Below, piece by piece: positions 44,740-54,008 of a stretch of 64,000 bases of DNA. How positions within the stretch are numbered: position 1 is the stretch's first letter; each line of letters begins with the position of its first letter. Origin of the DNA: Pseudooceanicola nitratireducens (GTDB taxonomy: Bacteria > Pseudomonadota > Alphaproteobacteria > Rhodobacterales > Rhodobacteraceae); NCBI RefSeq assembly GCF_900109195.1, contig NZ_FNZG01000003.1, positions 62,001 through 126,000 of the forward strand. Direction: 5' to 3'. Made by a program: the position numbers and the translations under genes. A model generated the notes under the pieces. The model was not told the origin of the DNA, did not search any database, and worked only from the letters and a program-made list of their open reading frames with translations.

Positions 44740-46053
44740 TCAGCCCCGGTCGATCACATGCGCAAAGGACCCGGCGACATGTCCTCGCCGCAGCCCCATG
44801 TCCTCCAGCCGCGTGCCCTCGGCATCCCAGGCCTGGAACAGCGCCTCACCTTCAGCTTTCAGCGTGGTGGCATAGTGGAACTCATGCCCCGCCCAATCGC
44901 CCTGCATCGGCCCCTGGCCCGCGCGCAACCGACGATAGCCCAGATGCATCCGCCGCGTCTGGAACGAGGTCTCAAGCCCCAGAAGCCCCGCCATGCGATG
45001 CCGGGTGCCTTCGGCATCCACCAGCCCCTCGCCCAGCACCATGTAGCCGCCGCATTCGCCATAGACGGGCCGCGTTTCCGCATGTGCCCGAAGGGAGGTC
45101 AGAAACACCTCGGACGCCGCAATGCGCCCGGCGTGAAGCTCCGGGTAACCACCGGGAAGATAGACGAAATCCGCCTGCGGAACCGGATCGTCCATCAGCG
45201 GCGAAAACAGCGTGATCTCGGCTCCGCGCGCGCGCCAGTCGCGCAAAAGATGCGGATAGGCAAAGGCAAAGGCCTGGTCCTGCGCCACGGCGATCCTCTG
45301 TGCCGGTGGCTCCATACCCGGCGCGTCGCCCGCCTGCGGCAGCCCGGTCGCCAGCTCCACCAGCGCCTCAAGGTCAAAGGGCCGATCCCCCGGCACGCCG
45401 CCCTCCAGCGCCTCGGCCGCACGATCCAGGAAGTCCTCAAGATCCGCCCGTTCGCCCGCCTGCACCAGCCCCAGATGGCGCGAGGGCATCGCAAGATCCG
45501 CCCGCCGCGGCAGCGCCCCCAGCACCGGCAGGCCCAGAGGCTCCAACGCCCGGCGCAGCATCCCCGCGTGGCGCGCCGATCCGACCTTGTTCAGGATCAC
45601 CCCCGCCACGCGCACGCCCGGATCATGGCCCGCAAAGCCCGCGACCAGCGGGGCCACCGATTGCGCCATCCGACCCGCGTCCACCACCAGAACCACCGGC
45701 AGGGCCAGATCGCGCGCCAGATCCGCCACCGCGCCCCGCCCGTCCGGCGGGGCCCCGTCGAACAGCCCCATGGCCCCTTCGATGACCAAAAGCCCTTCGT
45801 CAGCCCCTGCCTCACCCCCGGCCCCGGCCAGCGCCGCCACCCGGGCGCGCGTCATCGCCCAGGCGTCCAGGTTCAGACAGACCCGGCCACAGGCGGCCTC
45901 GTGAAATTTCGGATCGATATAGTCCGGCCCGGATTTCGCCCCCCGGACCGCAACGCCCCTCTGCGCCAGCAGACGCAGCAACGCCAGCGTCACCGTCGTC
46001 TTGCCCGCGCCCGAAGACGGCGCGGCCAGGATCACCCCCCGGCCTGCAGCCAT
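44740..46053 (-). CDS. cobB: Cobyrinate a,c-diamide synthase
   Basis: 437 residues. The ATP-binding N-terminus is ILAAPSSGAGKTTVTLALLR, followed by KSGPDYIDPKFHEAA. The C-terminal glutaminase-like domain has YLPGGYPELHAGRIA and the nucleophile Cys in VYGECGGYMVLGEG. It amidates carboxylates a and c of (hydrogeno)byrinate in cobalamin synthesis, using glutamine. It starts four bases after cobA ends, so they form an operon. No other cobalamin gene or riboswitch is visible here. Confidence 0.93.
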   Translation of the reverse strand: MAAGRGVILAAPSSGAGKTTVTLALLRLLAQRGVAVRGAKSGPDYIDPKFHEAACGRVCLNLDAWAMTRARVAALAGAGGEAGADEGLLVIEGAMGLFDGAPPDGRGAVADLARDLALPVVLVVDAGRMAQSVAPLVAGFAGHDPGVRVAGVILNKVGSARHAGMLRRALEPLGLPVLGALPRRADLAMPSRHLGLVQAGERADLEDFLDRAAEALEGGVPGDRPFDLEALVELATGLPQAGDAPGMEPPAQRIAVAQDQAFAFAYPHLLRDWRARGAEITLFSPLMDDPVPQADFVYLPGGYPELHAGRIAASEVFLTSLRAHAETRPVYGECGGYMVLGEGLVDAEGTRHRMAGLLGLETSFQTRRMHLGYRRLRAGQGPMQGDWAGHEFHYATTLKAEGEALFQAWDAEGTRLEDMGLRRGHVAGSFAHVIDRG

Positions 46054-46057
46054 CGGA

Positions 46058-46918
46058 TCAGGACACCTCGGCCGGTCGCCCGCGCCCCAGGGGATCCAGG
46101 TTGCGCGGGGCCTCACCCGCGGCCAGCCCCTGCCAGTCCAGCACCTGACGCATCAGGACAGATCGCCCGATACACAGGATCGCCGGCGGCTCCATGCCGG
46201 ATCCGGCGATATCCTCGACCATTCGGCCAAGGGTGGTCTCCAGCACCTTCTGATCCGGCGTCGTCGCCTGGGACACCACGGCCACCGGCTCATCCGCCGG
46301 GCGGCCCGCGTCCAGCAGCGCGCCTGCGATCTGCGCCACATGTTTCATGCCCATGTAGATCACCAGCACCTGCGCGCCCTCGGCGATGGCCTTCCAGTTC
46401 AGCGACCCCGGCGTATTGCCCGACTGGTCGTGCCCTGTGACAAAGGTCACCGACTGGTTCACGTCGCGATGCGTCACCGGGATGCCGGCATAGGCCAGCC
46501 CGCCGATACCCGCCGAAATGCCGGGAATGATGCGCACCGGAACGCCGTGCTGGATCAGCGTCTGCGCCTCTTCCCCGCCGCGCCCAAAGACAAAGGGATC
46601 GCCCCCCTTCAGCCGCAGCACGCGCTTGCCCTCCTGGGCCAGCTCGACCAGGCGCAGGGAAATGTCGCGCTGCTTGGCCGAGGGTTTGCCGCCGCGCTTG
46701 CCGGCATAGATATGCTCGGCCTGGGGGGCCCAGCTCAGCACATCCTCCTGCACCAGCGCGTCGTAGATCACCACGTCGGCCTGGCGCAGGCCATTGACCG
46801 CATGCAGCGTCAGCAGCCCCGGATCACCCGGGCCCGCGCCACACAGCCAGACCCAGCCCGGTTGCAACTCGGGCCACCCGCCAACCGGACCTGCCGGCAA
46901 TGTCAAAGACTCGCTCAT
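46058..46918 (-). CDS. cobA: Uroporphyrinogen-III C-methyltransferase
   Basis: 286 residues. The SAM-binding GAGPGDPGLLTLHAVNGL, then YDALVQEDVL, and KRGGKPSAKQ plus LKGGDPFVFGRGGEEA are all diagnostic of SUMT. It methylates uroporphyrinogen III at C2 and C7 to precorrin-2. The ATG at 46918 starts the conserved region. There is no fused CysG-type dehydrogenase domain. It shares a transcript with cobB. Confidence 0.95.
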   Translation of the reverse strand: MSESLTLPAGPVGGWPELQPGWVWLCGAGPGDPGLLTLHAVNGLRQADVVIYDALVQEDVLSWAPQAEHIYAGKRGGKPSAKQRDISLRLVELAQEGKRVLRLKGGDPFVFGRGGEEAQTLIQHGVPVRIIPGISAGIGGLAYAGIPVTHRDVNQSVTFVTGHDQSGNTPGSLNWKAIAEGAQVLVIYMGMKHVAQIAGALLDAGRPADEPVAVVSQATTPDQKVLETTLGRMVEDIAGSGMEPPAILCIGRSVLMRQVLDWQGLAAGEAPRNLDPLGRGRPAEVS

Positions 46919-46985
46919 CGCTCCAATATGCCCCCTCTGGCGGAAACAGAAAACCCCGCTGCGACGCGGCAGCTCCCAAATGCGT

Positions 46986-47056
46986 CTCTTTGGTTTTCCC
47001 AAATATCCCAGGGGGAGGCGACAGTCCCCGACTGTCGCAGGGGGACAGCGTCCCCC
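46986..47056 (+). repeat. Intergenic repeat copy G with two hairpins
   Basis: CTCTTTGGTTTTCCCAAATA then TCCCAGGGGG is followed by GCGACAGT-CCCCG-ACTGTCGC (47018-47038) and GGGGGAC-AGC-GTCCCCC (47040-47056). It lies between truA and cobA, both on the minus strand, and is again in + orientation. Confidence 0.75.
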
Positions 47057-47116
47057 AGCCCCCTCACCATTTCGCGCACCGGCCGGGCCTTGGTCCCAAC
47101 CGGACCAACACCCCAA

Positions 47117-47887
47117 TTACCCCCCGAACGGCGCATCCGGATAACCAACCCCAACCAGGTACAGCCCCTGCGGCGGGCAGACCGGACCACAGGCCGCGCG
47201 GTTTTTCGCCTCCAGCGCCTCGCGCACCCGCTCCGGGGTCCAGGCCCCCGCGCCAACCCGCTCCAGCGTGCCGACGATGGACCGTACCTGGTTGTGCAGG
47301 AACGACCGCGCCCGCAGATGGAACCGCAGCTCGGGGCCCGAGAACCCCTCGACCCGCTCCACCCGGATTTCGTCCAGCGTCTTCACCGGGCTCTTCGCCT
47401 GGCAGATCACCGACCGGAAGGTGGTGAAATCGTGATGCCCGACCAGATGTTCGGCCCCCTGCCGCACCAGATCCAGATCCAGATCATGCGGCACCTGCCA
47501 GACCAGACCCGCATCATGGGTCGCCGGCGCGCGCCGCATCAACAGCCGGAACAGATAGCGCCGCTCCATGGCGGAAAACCTGGCGTGCCAGTCATCGGCC
47601 ACCCGCACACAGGCGCGGATCGCCACCGGCGCGGGCTTCACGTGATAGTTCAGCGCCTCCGACAGGCGGAAGGGATCCCAGTCTTTCTCCAGGTCGCAAT
47701 GGGCCACCTGCCCCGTGGCATGCACCCCCGCGTCCGTCCGCCCGGCGGCGGCAATCGTATGCGCCCCCGGCTCCAGACGCGCCAAGGCCGCCTCGATCGC
47801 CCCCTGAACAGAGGGCTGATCCGCCTGGCGCTGCCACCCGGCAAAGGGCGCGCCGTGATACTCGATCTGAAGTGCAAATCTGGGCAT
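47117..47887 (-). CDS. truA: tRNA pseudouridine(38-40) synthase
   Basis: 256 residues. The catalytic Asp lies in [17 protein letters not shown], with [12 protein letters not shown] at the N-terminus and [13 protein letters not shown] near residue 200, all family hallmarks. It converts U38-40 in the anticodon arm of several tRNAs to pseudouridine. Confidence 0.97.
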   Translation of the reverse strand: MPRFALQIEYHGAPFAGWQRQADQPSVQGAIEAALARLEPGAHTIAAAGRTDAGVHATGQVAHCDLEKDWDPFRLSEALNYHVKPAPVAIRACVRVADDWHARFSAMERRYLFRLLMRRAPATHDAGLVWQVPHDLDLDLVRQGAEHLVGHHDFTTFRSVICQAKSPVKTLDEIRVERVEGFSGPELRFHLRARSFLHNQVRSIVGTLERVGAGAWTPERVREALEAKNRAACGPVCPPQGLYLVGVGYPDAPFGG

Positions 47888-47925
47888 TCCGGCCCTCTAC
47901 CTGTCGCGCCGCAAGGCGTAAACCC

Positions 47926-48693
47926 CTACCACAGCCGCCCCGTCGCGGCGGTCAACGCCAGCCGCAGGCGCGCGGCAAAGGGCCCCGGTTCCAGCCGGTC
48001 CTCCTCCACCGCCGCCACGTCCCGCGCCGCCCGGCGCAACACGCCCCGGAACCCCGCCAGTGGCAGGAACGCCCCGCGCGCCGAGGCCGTGAGGCCCGGC
48101 AAGCCCCGCCCGACCACGTCGAAAGCCACCAGCCCCTCGCGCGCCAGCGCCGCGATATCGGCACCTTCCGGCAAAGGCTGCCGCCCCGCCGCCCGCAGCG
48201 CCGGCACCGCCATCAGCCAGTTCACCAGCCCAAGCGCCCGTCCCGCCGAGGCCGCCATCGCTGTGCCCCCGCCCAGACGCCGCGCCGCCACCTCGATCAG
48301 CCCGCCCGCCGTGGCCTCCAGATAGGACCAAAGCGCGGCCTCATCCGCGAACCGCTCACCCGAAATATCCCTCTCCCGCGCCGCCACCAGCCGGTCCAGC
48401 GCGGGCACGTCCTCGGCCCGGATCGCCAGCGCCAGGGGCGTCACCACCTCGTGCCGCTTGACCACGCCGCCCTCTGCGATCTCGGCCAGGGCATCGCGCC
48501 ACCATTGCAGCCGCATCTGCGCGATCATCGGCTCTCCGGTCACCCAGGGCGCGCGCGCCACCTCGATATTGAAGGCATAAAGCGGAAACAGCACCGCCCG
48601 CGCCGGCACCGGGGCCGCCATGGCCGCGCGGAACCGCACCGGATCGCCCCGCTCCACCAGGGCGGCACAGGCGTTCAGATCAAAGTCAGCCAT
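47926..48693 (-). CDS. Squalene/phytoene synthase-family protein (NDUFAF6-like)
   Basis: 255 residues. Conserved FPLYAFNIEVARAP, then MRLQWWRDALAEI, replaces the Asp-rich DxxxD prenyl-diphosphate site of true synthases, and the second Asp-rich motif is absent as well. This matches the short NDUFAF6-like branch, linked in mitochondria to complex I assembly, rather than carotenoid synthesis; no carotenoid genes are nearby. The last bases of the upstream hydrolase gene overlap its start by eight. Confidence 0.78.
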   Translation of the reverse strand: MADFDLNACAALVERGDPVRFRAAMAAPVPARAVLFPLYAFNIEVARAPWVTGEPMIAQMRLQWWRDALAEIAEGGVVKRHEVVTPLALAIRAEDVPALDRLVAARERDISGERFADEAALWSYLEATAGGLIEVAARRLGGGTAMAASAGRALGLVNWLMAVPALRAAGRQPLPEGADIAALAREGLVAFDVVGRGLPGLTASARGAFLPLAGFRGVLRRAARDVAAVEEDRLEPGPFAARLRLALTAATGRLW

Positions 48694-49666
48694 TCGCCAG
48701 AAAATCCTTCACCGCCGCTTGGGTCGCGGGATCATTCACCACGTCCAGATGGCCCACACCCTCCAGCAGCAGATACTGCCCCTCGCCGGTATATTTCGTG
48801 AATTCAGGCTCATAGCCCTCGGCGACAAAGGCCTCGTCCTCGCGCCCCGCCACCAGCAGGAAGGGCGGGAGCGACCCCACATCCTCGCGCCAGTCGCGGC
48901 GCGGCGCATAGCCCTTGTTCAACCGCCAGCTATAGGCGGTCGTCGCGCGGTGGCCCTGCGGCCCGCTCAATACCGCGTCGGGCATGCGGAACTGCATCGC
49001 CACCAGATGATCCAGCGCCGTGATCCCCGCCATGTTCAGCATCGACAGCCCGATGATCCGCCGGGTCAGCGGCTGCGCCCATCCCCCCGAATTGGGCCTT
49101 TGCATCGGCGCGTCATATTGCACGAACGGCGCCAATAGCACCGCCCGATCCATCAGCGCCCGGTTAGCCCCCTTCGCAAAGCGGATCACCAGCCCTCCGC
49201 CAGAGGAATGGCCCAGCAGCACAACCCGTTGATTTTCATCGCGTCTATAGGCCCGGATCAGATCCGCCAGATCATCTTCCATCTGGCCGACGTAATCCAC
49301 ATCCCCGCGCCGATCGGGCGCGGCACCATGGCCGCGCAGGTCCGGGGCCAGCACATCGGCCACCTGCGCCAATTCCGCCGCCATCCCGTCGAACTGGCCG
49401 CCATCCCAGCCCGAGCCATGCACCAGAACCACCAGCGGCGCGCCCTCGGGCCCCTCCAGATGCCGCACCAAGGTCTTGGATCCATCGCGCAACGGAGCCT
49501 CCTGCACCGGCAGCGGCGCGGCACCCGCGCCCATCAGCCGGTCGAAATCCAGACCGCCCGTTCCGCCGACCAGATCCCGCGGCTTTTGCGACGCCACCAG
49601 CCCCAGGGCAATCCCCGCCGTGATGGCCAGAGAGATCCCCGCAATCGTCAGCACCTTGATGATCAT
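48686..49666 (-). CDS. Alpha/beta-hydrolase with N-terminal membrane anchor
   Basis: 326 residues. An N-terminal hydrophobic segment (VLTIAGISLAITAGIALGLV) acts as anchor or signal. VLVHGSGWDGGQFDG is the oxyanion loop, LLGHSSGGGLVIRFA has the nucleophile Ser, and GREDEAFV and GVGHLDVV supply Asp and His. It resembles monoacylglycerol lipases or small esterases. The substrate is unknown. GAGAGGA precedes the ATG at 49666. Co-transcribed with the phytoene-synthase-like gene. Confidence 0.85.
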   Translation of the reverse strand: MIIKVLTIAGISLAITAGIALGLVASQKPRDLVGGTGGLDFDRLMGAGAAPLPVQEAPLRDGSKTLVRHLEGPEGAPLVVLVHGSGWDGGQFDGMAAELAQVADVLAPDLRGHGAAPDRRGDVDYVGQMEDDLADLIRAYRRDENQRVVLLGHSSGGGLVIRFAKGANRALMDRAVLLAPFVQYDAPMQRPNSGGWAQPLTRRIIGLSMLNMAGITALDHLVAMQFRMPDAVLSGPQGHRATTAYSWRLNKGYAPRRDWREDVGSLPPFLLVAGREDEAFVAEGYEPEFTKYTGEGQYLLLEGVGHLDVVNDPATQAAVKDFLANG

Positions 49667-49709
49667 TTCCGTCCTCTCCCTGCCATTGGCCTTACTGCGG
49701 TCCCTGCCG

Positions 49710-51344
49710 TCAGCCCGCTTGCGTTTCGCGCAGCAGCTTCCAGTTGATCGCATCCAGAAGCGCCTCGAACGAGGCATCCACTATGTTCGGGCTGACCCCG
49801 ACCGTGGACCAGCGCCGCCCGGCCCCGTCTTCGCTGTCGATGATGACGCGGGTTACCGCCTCGGTCCCGCCCTGGGTGATCCGCACCTTGAAGTCGACCA
49901 GGTGCATGTCCGAAATCGCCTCCTGGTACTGGCCCAGGTCCTTGGCCAGCGCAGTCGCCAGCGCGTTCACCGGGCCGCGATCGGTCCCGGCCTCATCCAT
50001 CGACTCGCTGACCGACAGGCGCTTTTCGCCATCGACCTTCACCACGACGACCGCTTCCGACAGACTGACCATCTGATCGTACTTGTTCTTCCGCCGCTCT
50101 ACCGTCACCCGGTAGCGCTTGACCTCGAAGAACTCGGGCATCTGCCCCAGGACCTGCCGCGCCAGCACCTCGAAGCTCGCCTGGGCAGAGTCGTAGGTAT
50201 AGCCGCGATCCTCGCGCGCCTTCACCTCGTCCAGGATCCGCGCCAGCGCCGGATCGCCCGCCGGCACCTCCAGCCCCGCCTCGGCCAGACGGCGGCGCAG
50301 GTTCGACTGCCCTGCCTGGTTCGACATCGGGATCACCCGCGTATTGCCGACAACCCCCGGGTCCACATGTTCATAGGTCGACGGATCCTTGAGGATCGCG
50401 CTGGCATGCAACCCCGCCTTATGCGCAAAGGCCGAGGCCCCGACATAAGGCGCCTGCTTTACCGGCACCCGGTTGAGGATATCATCCAGCTGACGCGATA
50501 CCTGCGTCAGCCCCTGCAGGGCCTCTTCGCTCACCCCTGTCTCATATCGGCTGCGATAGGGCTCCTTCAGCAGCAGCGTCGGGATCAGCGTCACAAGGTT
50601 GGCATTGCCACAGCGTTCACCCAAGCCGTTCAGTGTGCCCTGAATCTGCCGTACGCCCGCATCCACCGCCGCCAGCGACCCCGCCACCGCATTGGCCGTG
50701 TCGTTATGCGTATGGATGCCCAGATGATCGCCCGGGATCCCCGCCGCGATCACCTCACCTACGATCTGCCCAATCTCCACCGGCAGGGTGCCGCCATTGG
50801 TGTCGCACAGCACGATCCAGCGCGCCCCCGCCTCATGCGCCGCCCTCAGGCACTCCAGCGCATAGGCCGCATTGGCCTTGTAGCCATCAAAGAAATGCTC
50901 CGCGTCGAACAGCGCCTCGCGCCCCTGCGCCACCAGATGCTTGACCGAGGCGCGGATGTTCTCGACATTCTCGTCCAGCTCGATGCCAAGCGCGGTCGTG
51001 ACGTGAAAATCATGGGTCTTGCCGACAAGGCAGACACTCTGCGTCCCCGCGTTCACCACCGCCGCCAGCACATCGTCATTCTCGGCCGAGCGCCCGGCCC
51101 GCTTGGTCATGCCAAAGGCCGCCATCCGAGCGCGCGTCTCGGGCGCTTCGGCAAAAAAGGCACTGTCCGTCGGGTTCGCCCCGGGCCAGCCGCCTTCGAT
51201 GTAATCCACACCCAGCCGGTCCAGCATGGCACAGATCTGATGCTTCTCGGGCGTCGAGAACTGCACCCCTTGGGTCTGCTGCCCGTCCCTCAGCGTCGTG
51301 TCATAAAGAAACAACCGTTCCTTTACCGTGTTGGCCTTAGCCAT
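49710..51344 (-). CDS. cimA: (R)-citramalate synthase
   Basis: 544 residues. The N-terminal TIM barrel has LYDTTLRDGQQTQGVQF with metal ligands and GTLNGLGERCGNANLVTLI. The C-terminal regulatory domain (about 410-544) resembles that of LeuA. It condenses acetyl-CoA with pyruvate, giving isoleucine precursors without threonine deaminase. GGAGG precedes the ATG at 51344. The repeat H core ends about 14 bases before that start, so the repeat effectively forms its leader. LeuA2-type isopropylmalate synthase is less likely. Confidence 0.92.
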   Translation of the reverse strand: MAKANTVKERLFLYDTTLRDGQQTQGVQFSTPEKHQICAMLDRLGVDYIEGGWPGANPTDSAFFAEAPETRARMAAFGMTKRAGRSAENDDVLAAVVNAGTQSVCLVGKTHDFHVTTALGIELDENVENIRASVKHLVAQGREALFDAEHFFDGYKANAAYALECLRAAHEAGARWIVLCDTNGGTLPVEIGQIVGEVIAAGIPGDHLGIHTHNDTANAVAGSLAAVDAGVRQIQGTLNGLGERCGNANLVTLIPTLLLKEPYRSRYETGVSEEALQGLTQVSRQLDDILNRVPVKQAPYVGASAFAHKAGLHASAILKDPSTYEHVDPGVVGNTRVIPMSNQAGQSNLRRRLAEAGLEVPAGDPALARILDEVKAREDRGYTYDSAQASFEVLARQVLGQMPEFFEVKRYRVTVERRKNKYDQMVSLSEAVVVVKVDGEKRLSVSESMDEAGTDRGPVNALATALAKDLGQYQEAISDMHLVDFKVRITQGGTEAVTRVIIDSEDGAGRRWSTVGVSPNIVDASFEALLDAINWKLLRETQAG

Positions 51345-51357
51345 GCCGCGCCCCTCC

Positions 51358-51401
51358 ATCCTCTTGCCCGAAATATCTCGGGGTCCGGGGCAGCGCCCCG
51401 G
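51358..51401 (+). repeat. Intergenic repeat copy H (CTTGCC type) with hairpin
   Basis: ATCCTCTTGCCCGAAATATC then TCGGGG, followed by CCGGGGC-AGC-GCCCCGG (51385-51401). It lies between cysS and cimA, both on the minus strand, and in + orientation. On the minus strand it abuts the cimA ribosome binding site. Confidence 0.75.
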
Positions 51402-51434
51402 TCGCTCTCCGCCCCGCGCCGCGGCTGGCCGAGC

Positions 51435-52931
51435 TCACAGCAGCCCCTCCAGCTTGGCCGGATCGAACCCCGCACCGGGCAACAGCGTCACATCATTTTT
51501 CGACATCTGCACCTCGACCCCCGCCTCAATCAGCGCGGCCTTGAGCCGGTCCACCTCGGAAAAATCCTTGCTCGCCATCGCGGCTTCCCGCAATTCAGCA
51601 AGCTTCCTGCCAAGTCCTTGCAGATCAGCTTGTCCGTTGGCCGGGTCGCCGCCAAGGCTGGAGTACTGGCTGCCCCGCGTGACGCCATTGTCGCCCGCAC
51701 GCGCTTCGAAGTAGGCAAACTCCTCAATCAAGCCCTCCGGAGAAAAGCCCAGTAAAACCAAGGTTCCCAGCAGGTTATGGATTTCCGAGTTTTTGAGATA
51801 TCTGTTCAGATGCGTCAAAGCCAGCGACGTATTGAGATCGTCGCAAAGGGCGTCCACCAGTTCTTTCGGCGGCACAAACAGTGTCAAACTCGACCAGAGA
51901 TCAAGTTCCAAGGCGTCTTTCAGGCGCAAGGCGATCTTCCGCAGCGTGGCTTCCGCCTCCGCCCGCTTCTTCTCGGTCCAATCCATCGGCTTGCGGTAAT
52001 GCGTGCCCAAAAACACGAACCGGATCACCTCGCCCGGGACGCCCTGATCCAGCAGATCGCGGACGGTGAAGAAATTGCCCAGGGACTTGGACATCTTCTT
52101 GCCCTCGACCTGCAGCATCTCGTTGTGCAGCCAGACGCGGGCAAAGCCGCCGTGGTCGTGGGCGCAGCAGCTCTGCGCGATCTCGTTTTCGTGGTGCGGG
52201 AATTGCAGGTCGATGCCGCCGCCGTGGATGTCGAATTCCTCGCCCAGGATGTCATCCGCCATGGCAGAACATTCGATATGCCACCCCGGACGGCCGCGTC
52301 CCCAGGGGCTGTCCCAACCCGGCAGATCGTCCGAAGACGGCTTCCACAGCACGAAATCCATCGGATCGCGCTTGTAGGGCGCGACCTCGACCCGAGCACC
52401 GGCGATCATGTCCTCGACCGACCGGCCCGAGAGCGCACCGTAGTCGGCATAAGAGCCGACGGAAAACAGTACATGCCCCTCGGCGGCATAGGCGTGGCCA
52501 CGGGTGATCAGCCCCTCGATCATCGCGATCATCTGCGGGATATACCCGGTCGCGCGCGGTTCATGATCCGGGCGCAGCGCGCCAAGCGCGTCCATGTCGG
52601 CGTGATACCAGCCGATGGTTTCCTCGGTGCGCTCGTGGATCAGATCCTCCAGCGAACCCTCGGCCCCCGCCTCTTTGCGCGCAAGGGCGGTGGCGTTGAT
52701 CTTGTCGTCCACGTCGGTGAAGTTGCGCACATAGGTCACATGCTCACTGCCATAGACGTACCGCAGCAACCGGTTCAGCACGTCAAAGACCACCACGGGC
52801 CGGGCATTGCCCAGATGCGCCCGGTCATAGACCGTGGGCCCGCAGACATACATCCGGACGTTCTTGGGATCGATCGGCTCGAAGACCTCTTTCTTGCGGG
52901 TCTTCGAATTCGTCAGGCGTATCTCGACCAT
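51435..52931 (-). CDS. cysS: Cysteinyl-tRNA synthetase
   Basis: 498 residues. The zinc-binding Cys30 is in [19 protein letters not shown], where HLGN is the HIGH motif. Other zinc ligands lie in WHIECSAM and [12 protein letters not shown], and KMSKSLGNF is intact. The C-terminal 150 residues, after [19 protein letters not shown], are encoded by visibly less GC-rich DNA than the rest. It charges tRNA-Cys. GAGGGA precedes the ATG and can be sequestered by the upstream element at 52937-53007, preceded by a Cys-rich leader ORF. Confidence 0.97.
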   Translation of the reverse strand: MVEIRLTNSKTRKKEVFEPIDPKNVRMYVCGPTVYDRAHLGNARPVVVFDVLNRLLRYVYGSEHVTYVRNFTDVDDKINATALARKEAGAEGSLEDLIHERTEETIGWYHADMDALGALRPDHEPRATGYIPQMIAMIEGLITRGHAYAAEGHVLFSVGSYADYGALSGRSVEDMIAGARVEVAPYKRDPMDFVLWKPSSDDLPGWDSPWGRGRPGWHIECSAMADDILGEEFDIHGGGIDLQFPHHENEIAQSCCAHDHGGFARVWLHNEMLQVEGKKMSKSLGNFFTVRDLLDQGVPGEVIRFVFLGTHYRKPMDWTEKKRAEAEATLRKIALRLKDALELDLWSSLTLFVPPKELVDALCDDLNTSLALTHLNRYLKNSEIHNLLGTLVLLGFSPEGLIEEFAYFEARAGDNGVTRGSQYSSLGGDPANGQADLQGLGRKLAELREAAMASKDFSEVDRLKAALIEAGVEVQMSKNDVTLLPGAGFDPAKLEGLL

Positions 52932-52936
52932 GATGG

Positions 52937-53007
52937 TCCCTCGCGGTTGGTCCGCGGGCGGCTTAGCAAGATCGTCGTGATTTGGAAACGAAAAGCGGCC
53001 CGCGAGG
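52937..53007 (-). promoter_or_regulatory. Putative translational attenuator of cysS
   Basis: Three segments on the minus strand can pair in alternative ways. Segment 1, CCTCGCGGGC (53007-52998), pairs perfectly with segment 3, CCGCGAGG (52946-52939), over eight bases, covering part of the cysS Shine-Dalgarno GAGGGA. Segment 1 can instead pair with segment 2, GCCCGCG (52959-52953), over seven bases. Segment 2 can also form a 5-bp hairpin with segment 3. The layout fits a ribosome-controlled switch, by inspection only; no folding energies were computed. Confidence 0.55.
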
Positions 53008-53012
53008 ATGTC

Positions 53013-53057
53013 TCAGCAGGCGATAATGCAGCAGGTAATGATGCGGCGTGTCGTCAT
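53013..53057 (-). CDS. Cysteine-rich leader peptide upstream of cysS
   Basis: A 14-residue ORF, MTTRRIITCCIIAC, starts at 53057, ends with TGA at 53013 and lies 81 bases upstream of the cysS ATG on the same strand. Three of 14 codons are Cys (TGC), at positions 9, 10 and 14, including the last before the stop. Cys is the amino acid charged by the downstream synthetase. The stop is five bases from segment 1 of the putative attenuator. The Shine-Dalgarno before the ATG is weak, and that is the main doubt. Confidence 0.55.
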   Translation of the reverse strand: MTTRRIITCCIIAC

Positions 53058-53166
53058 GGCCCAAGGCTTAGCCCGCCCCACCTCCCCTGCCAAGGGAAAA
53101 AGGCGCACCCCTTTGAACTGCTTGCCCCCGAGGGCCAGAAGACGCACGGTGAAATCCTCTGCCGCC

Positions 53167-53928
53167 TCACCCCAGCCAGCCCGTGCCGACCGCCCGCGCC
53201 CAGTCGTCGCGGCCGTGGGTCCGGGCCTGTTCGGCCGCCGCGTCGAAGTCATAGTGCACCGCCTGGTGGCTGACCCGCCAGCCGCCCGCGTCGCGATGCA
53301 CCACCGCATAGCGCGCAAGGGGGCTGCCGGTCTGGACCACATGCGGGCGGGGCGCAGTGTCGGTATAGGCCGGGCAGCCGACCGACCCGGGGTTCACCAT
53401 CACCCGCCCGTCGGCCAGCTGAAGCACCCGGGGGATATGCGTGTGGGCGTATAGGATCAGCCCAGCTTCGATGCCGGTAGCCAAAGCCTCGATCGCGGCG
53501 GGCGGGGCAAGGGATGTCCCCCCCTCGACCACCTGTTCTGTCCAATAGGTGTTATCATCGCCCGGCGTCGCGTGACAGGCAAAGACCCCGTCCCAGTGAA
53601 GCTGTCCGGGCAGGCCCCGGATCCAGTCGAACGCCTCCTTTGGCAGCAGAGAGGCGGTCAGGCGGTCGGTCGGGCCCAAATCTTCGCCCGTGCCCTCGAT
53701 CAGATAGCGATCGTGATTGCCACGCAGCGTCGGCAGACCCCGCCCCTTCAGCTGTTCCCAGACCCCCGCAGGATCCAAGGGCCCGCTGAAGATGTCGCCC
53801 AGGTTCACCACCTGGGTGATCCCCTGCGCGGCGATGTCATCCAGCACCGCCCCAAGGGCCAGGGCGTTGCCGTGGATATCGGCCAGCACGGCCGTTCTGT
53901 CTGTCCAGTCTATGTTTGTCCAATCCAT
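53167..53928 (-). CDS. Calcineurin-like metallophosphoesterase
   Basis: 253 residues. Metal-binding motifs in order are LADIHGNALAL, VNLGDIFSGPLDP, LRGNHDRYLI, and near the C-terminus YAHTHIPRVL with NPGSVGCPAY. This is the YfcE/MJ0936-like subgroup, which acts on phosphodiesters or phosphomonoesters; the substrate is unknown. It starts 81 bases from the divergent MmcQ/YjbR gene. On the minus strand it precedes the cysS leader by 110 bases. Confidence 0.87.
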   Translation of the reverse strand: MDWTNIDWTDRTAVLADIHGNALALGAVLDDIAAQGITQVVNLGDIFSGPLDPAGVWEQLKGRGLPTLRGNHDRYLIEGTGEDLGPTDRLTASLLPKEAFDWIRGLPGQLHWDGVFACHATPGDDNTYWTEQVVEGGTSLAPPAAIEALATGIEAGLILYAHTHIPRVLQLADGRVMVNPGSVGCPAYTDTAPRPHVVQTGSPLARYAVVHRDAGGWRVSHQAVHYDFDAAAEQARTHGRDDWARAVGTGWLG

Positions 53929-54008
53929 GGGGCACTCTCGCCCCCGGGCGGATGCGAAAGCAAGTCCCGCCCCTTGCCCCTGCGCTGCAAACCGCTCAGA
54001 CTGCGATC

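Noticed and set aside
46919-47116. Cobalamin riboswitch upstream of cobA
   Set aside because: The gap is filled by repeat G; no B12-box-like sequence was visible.
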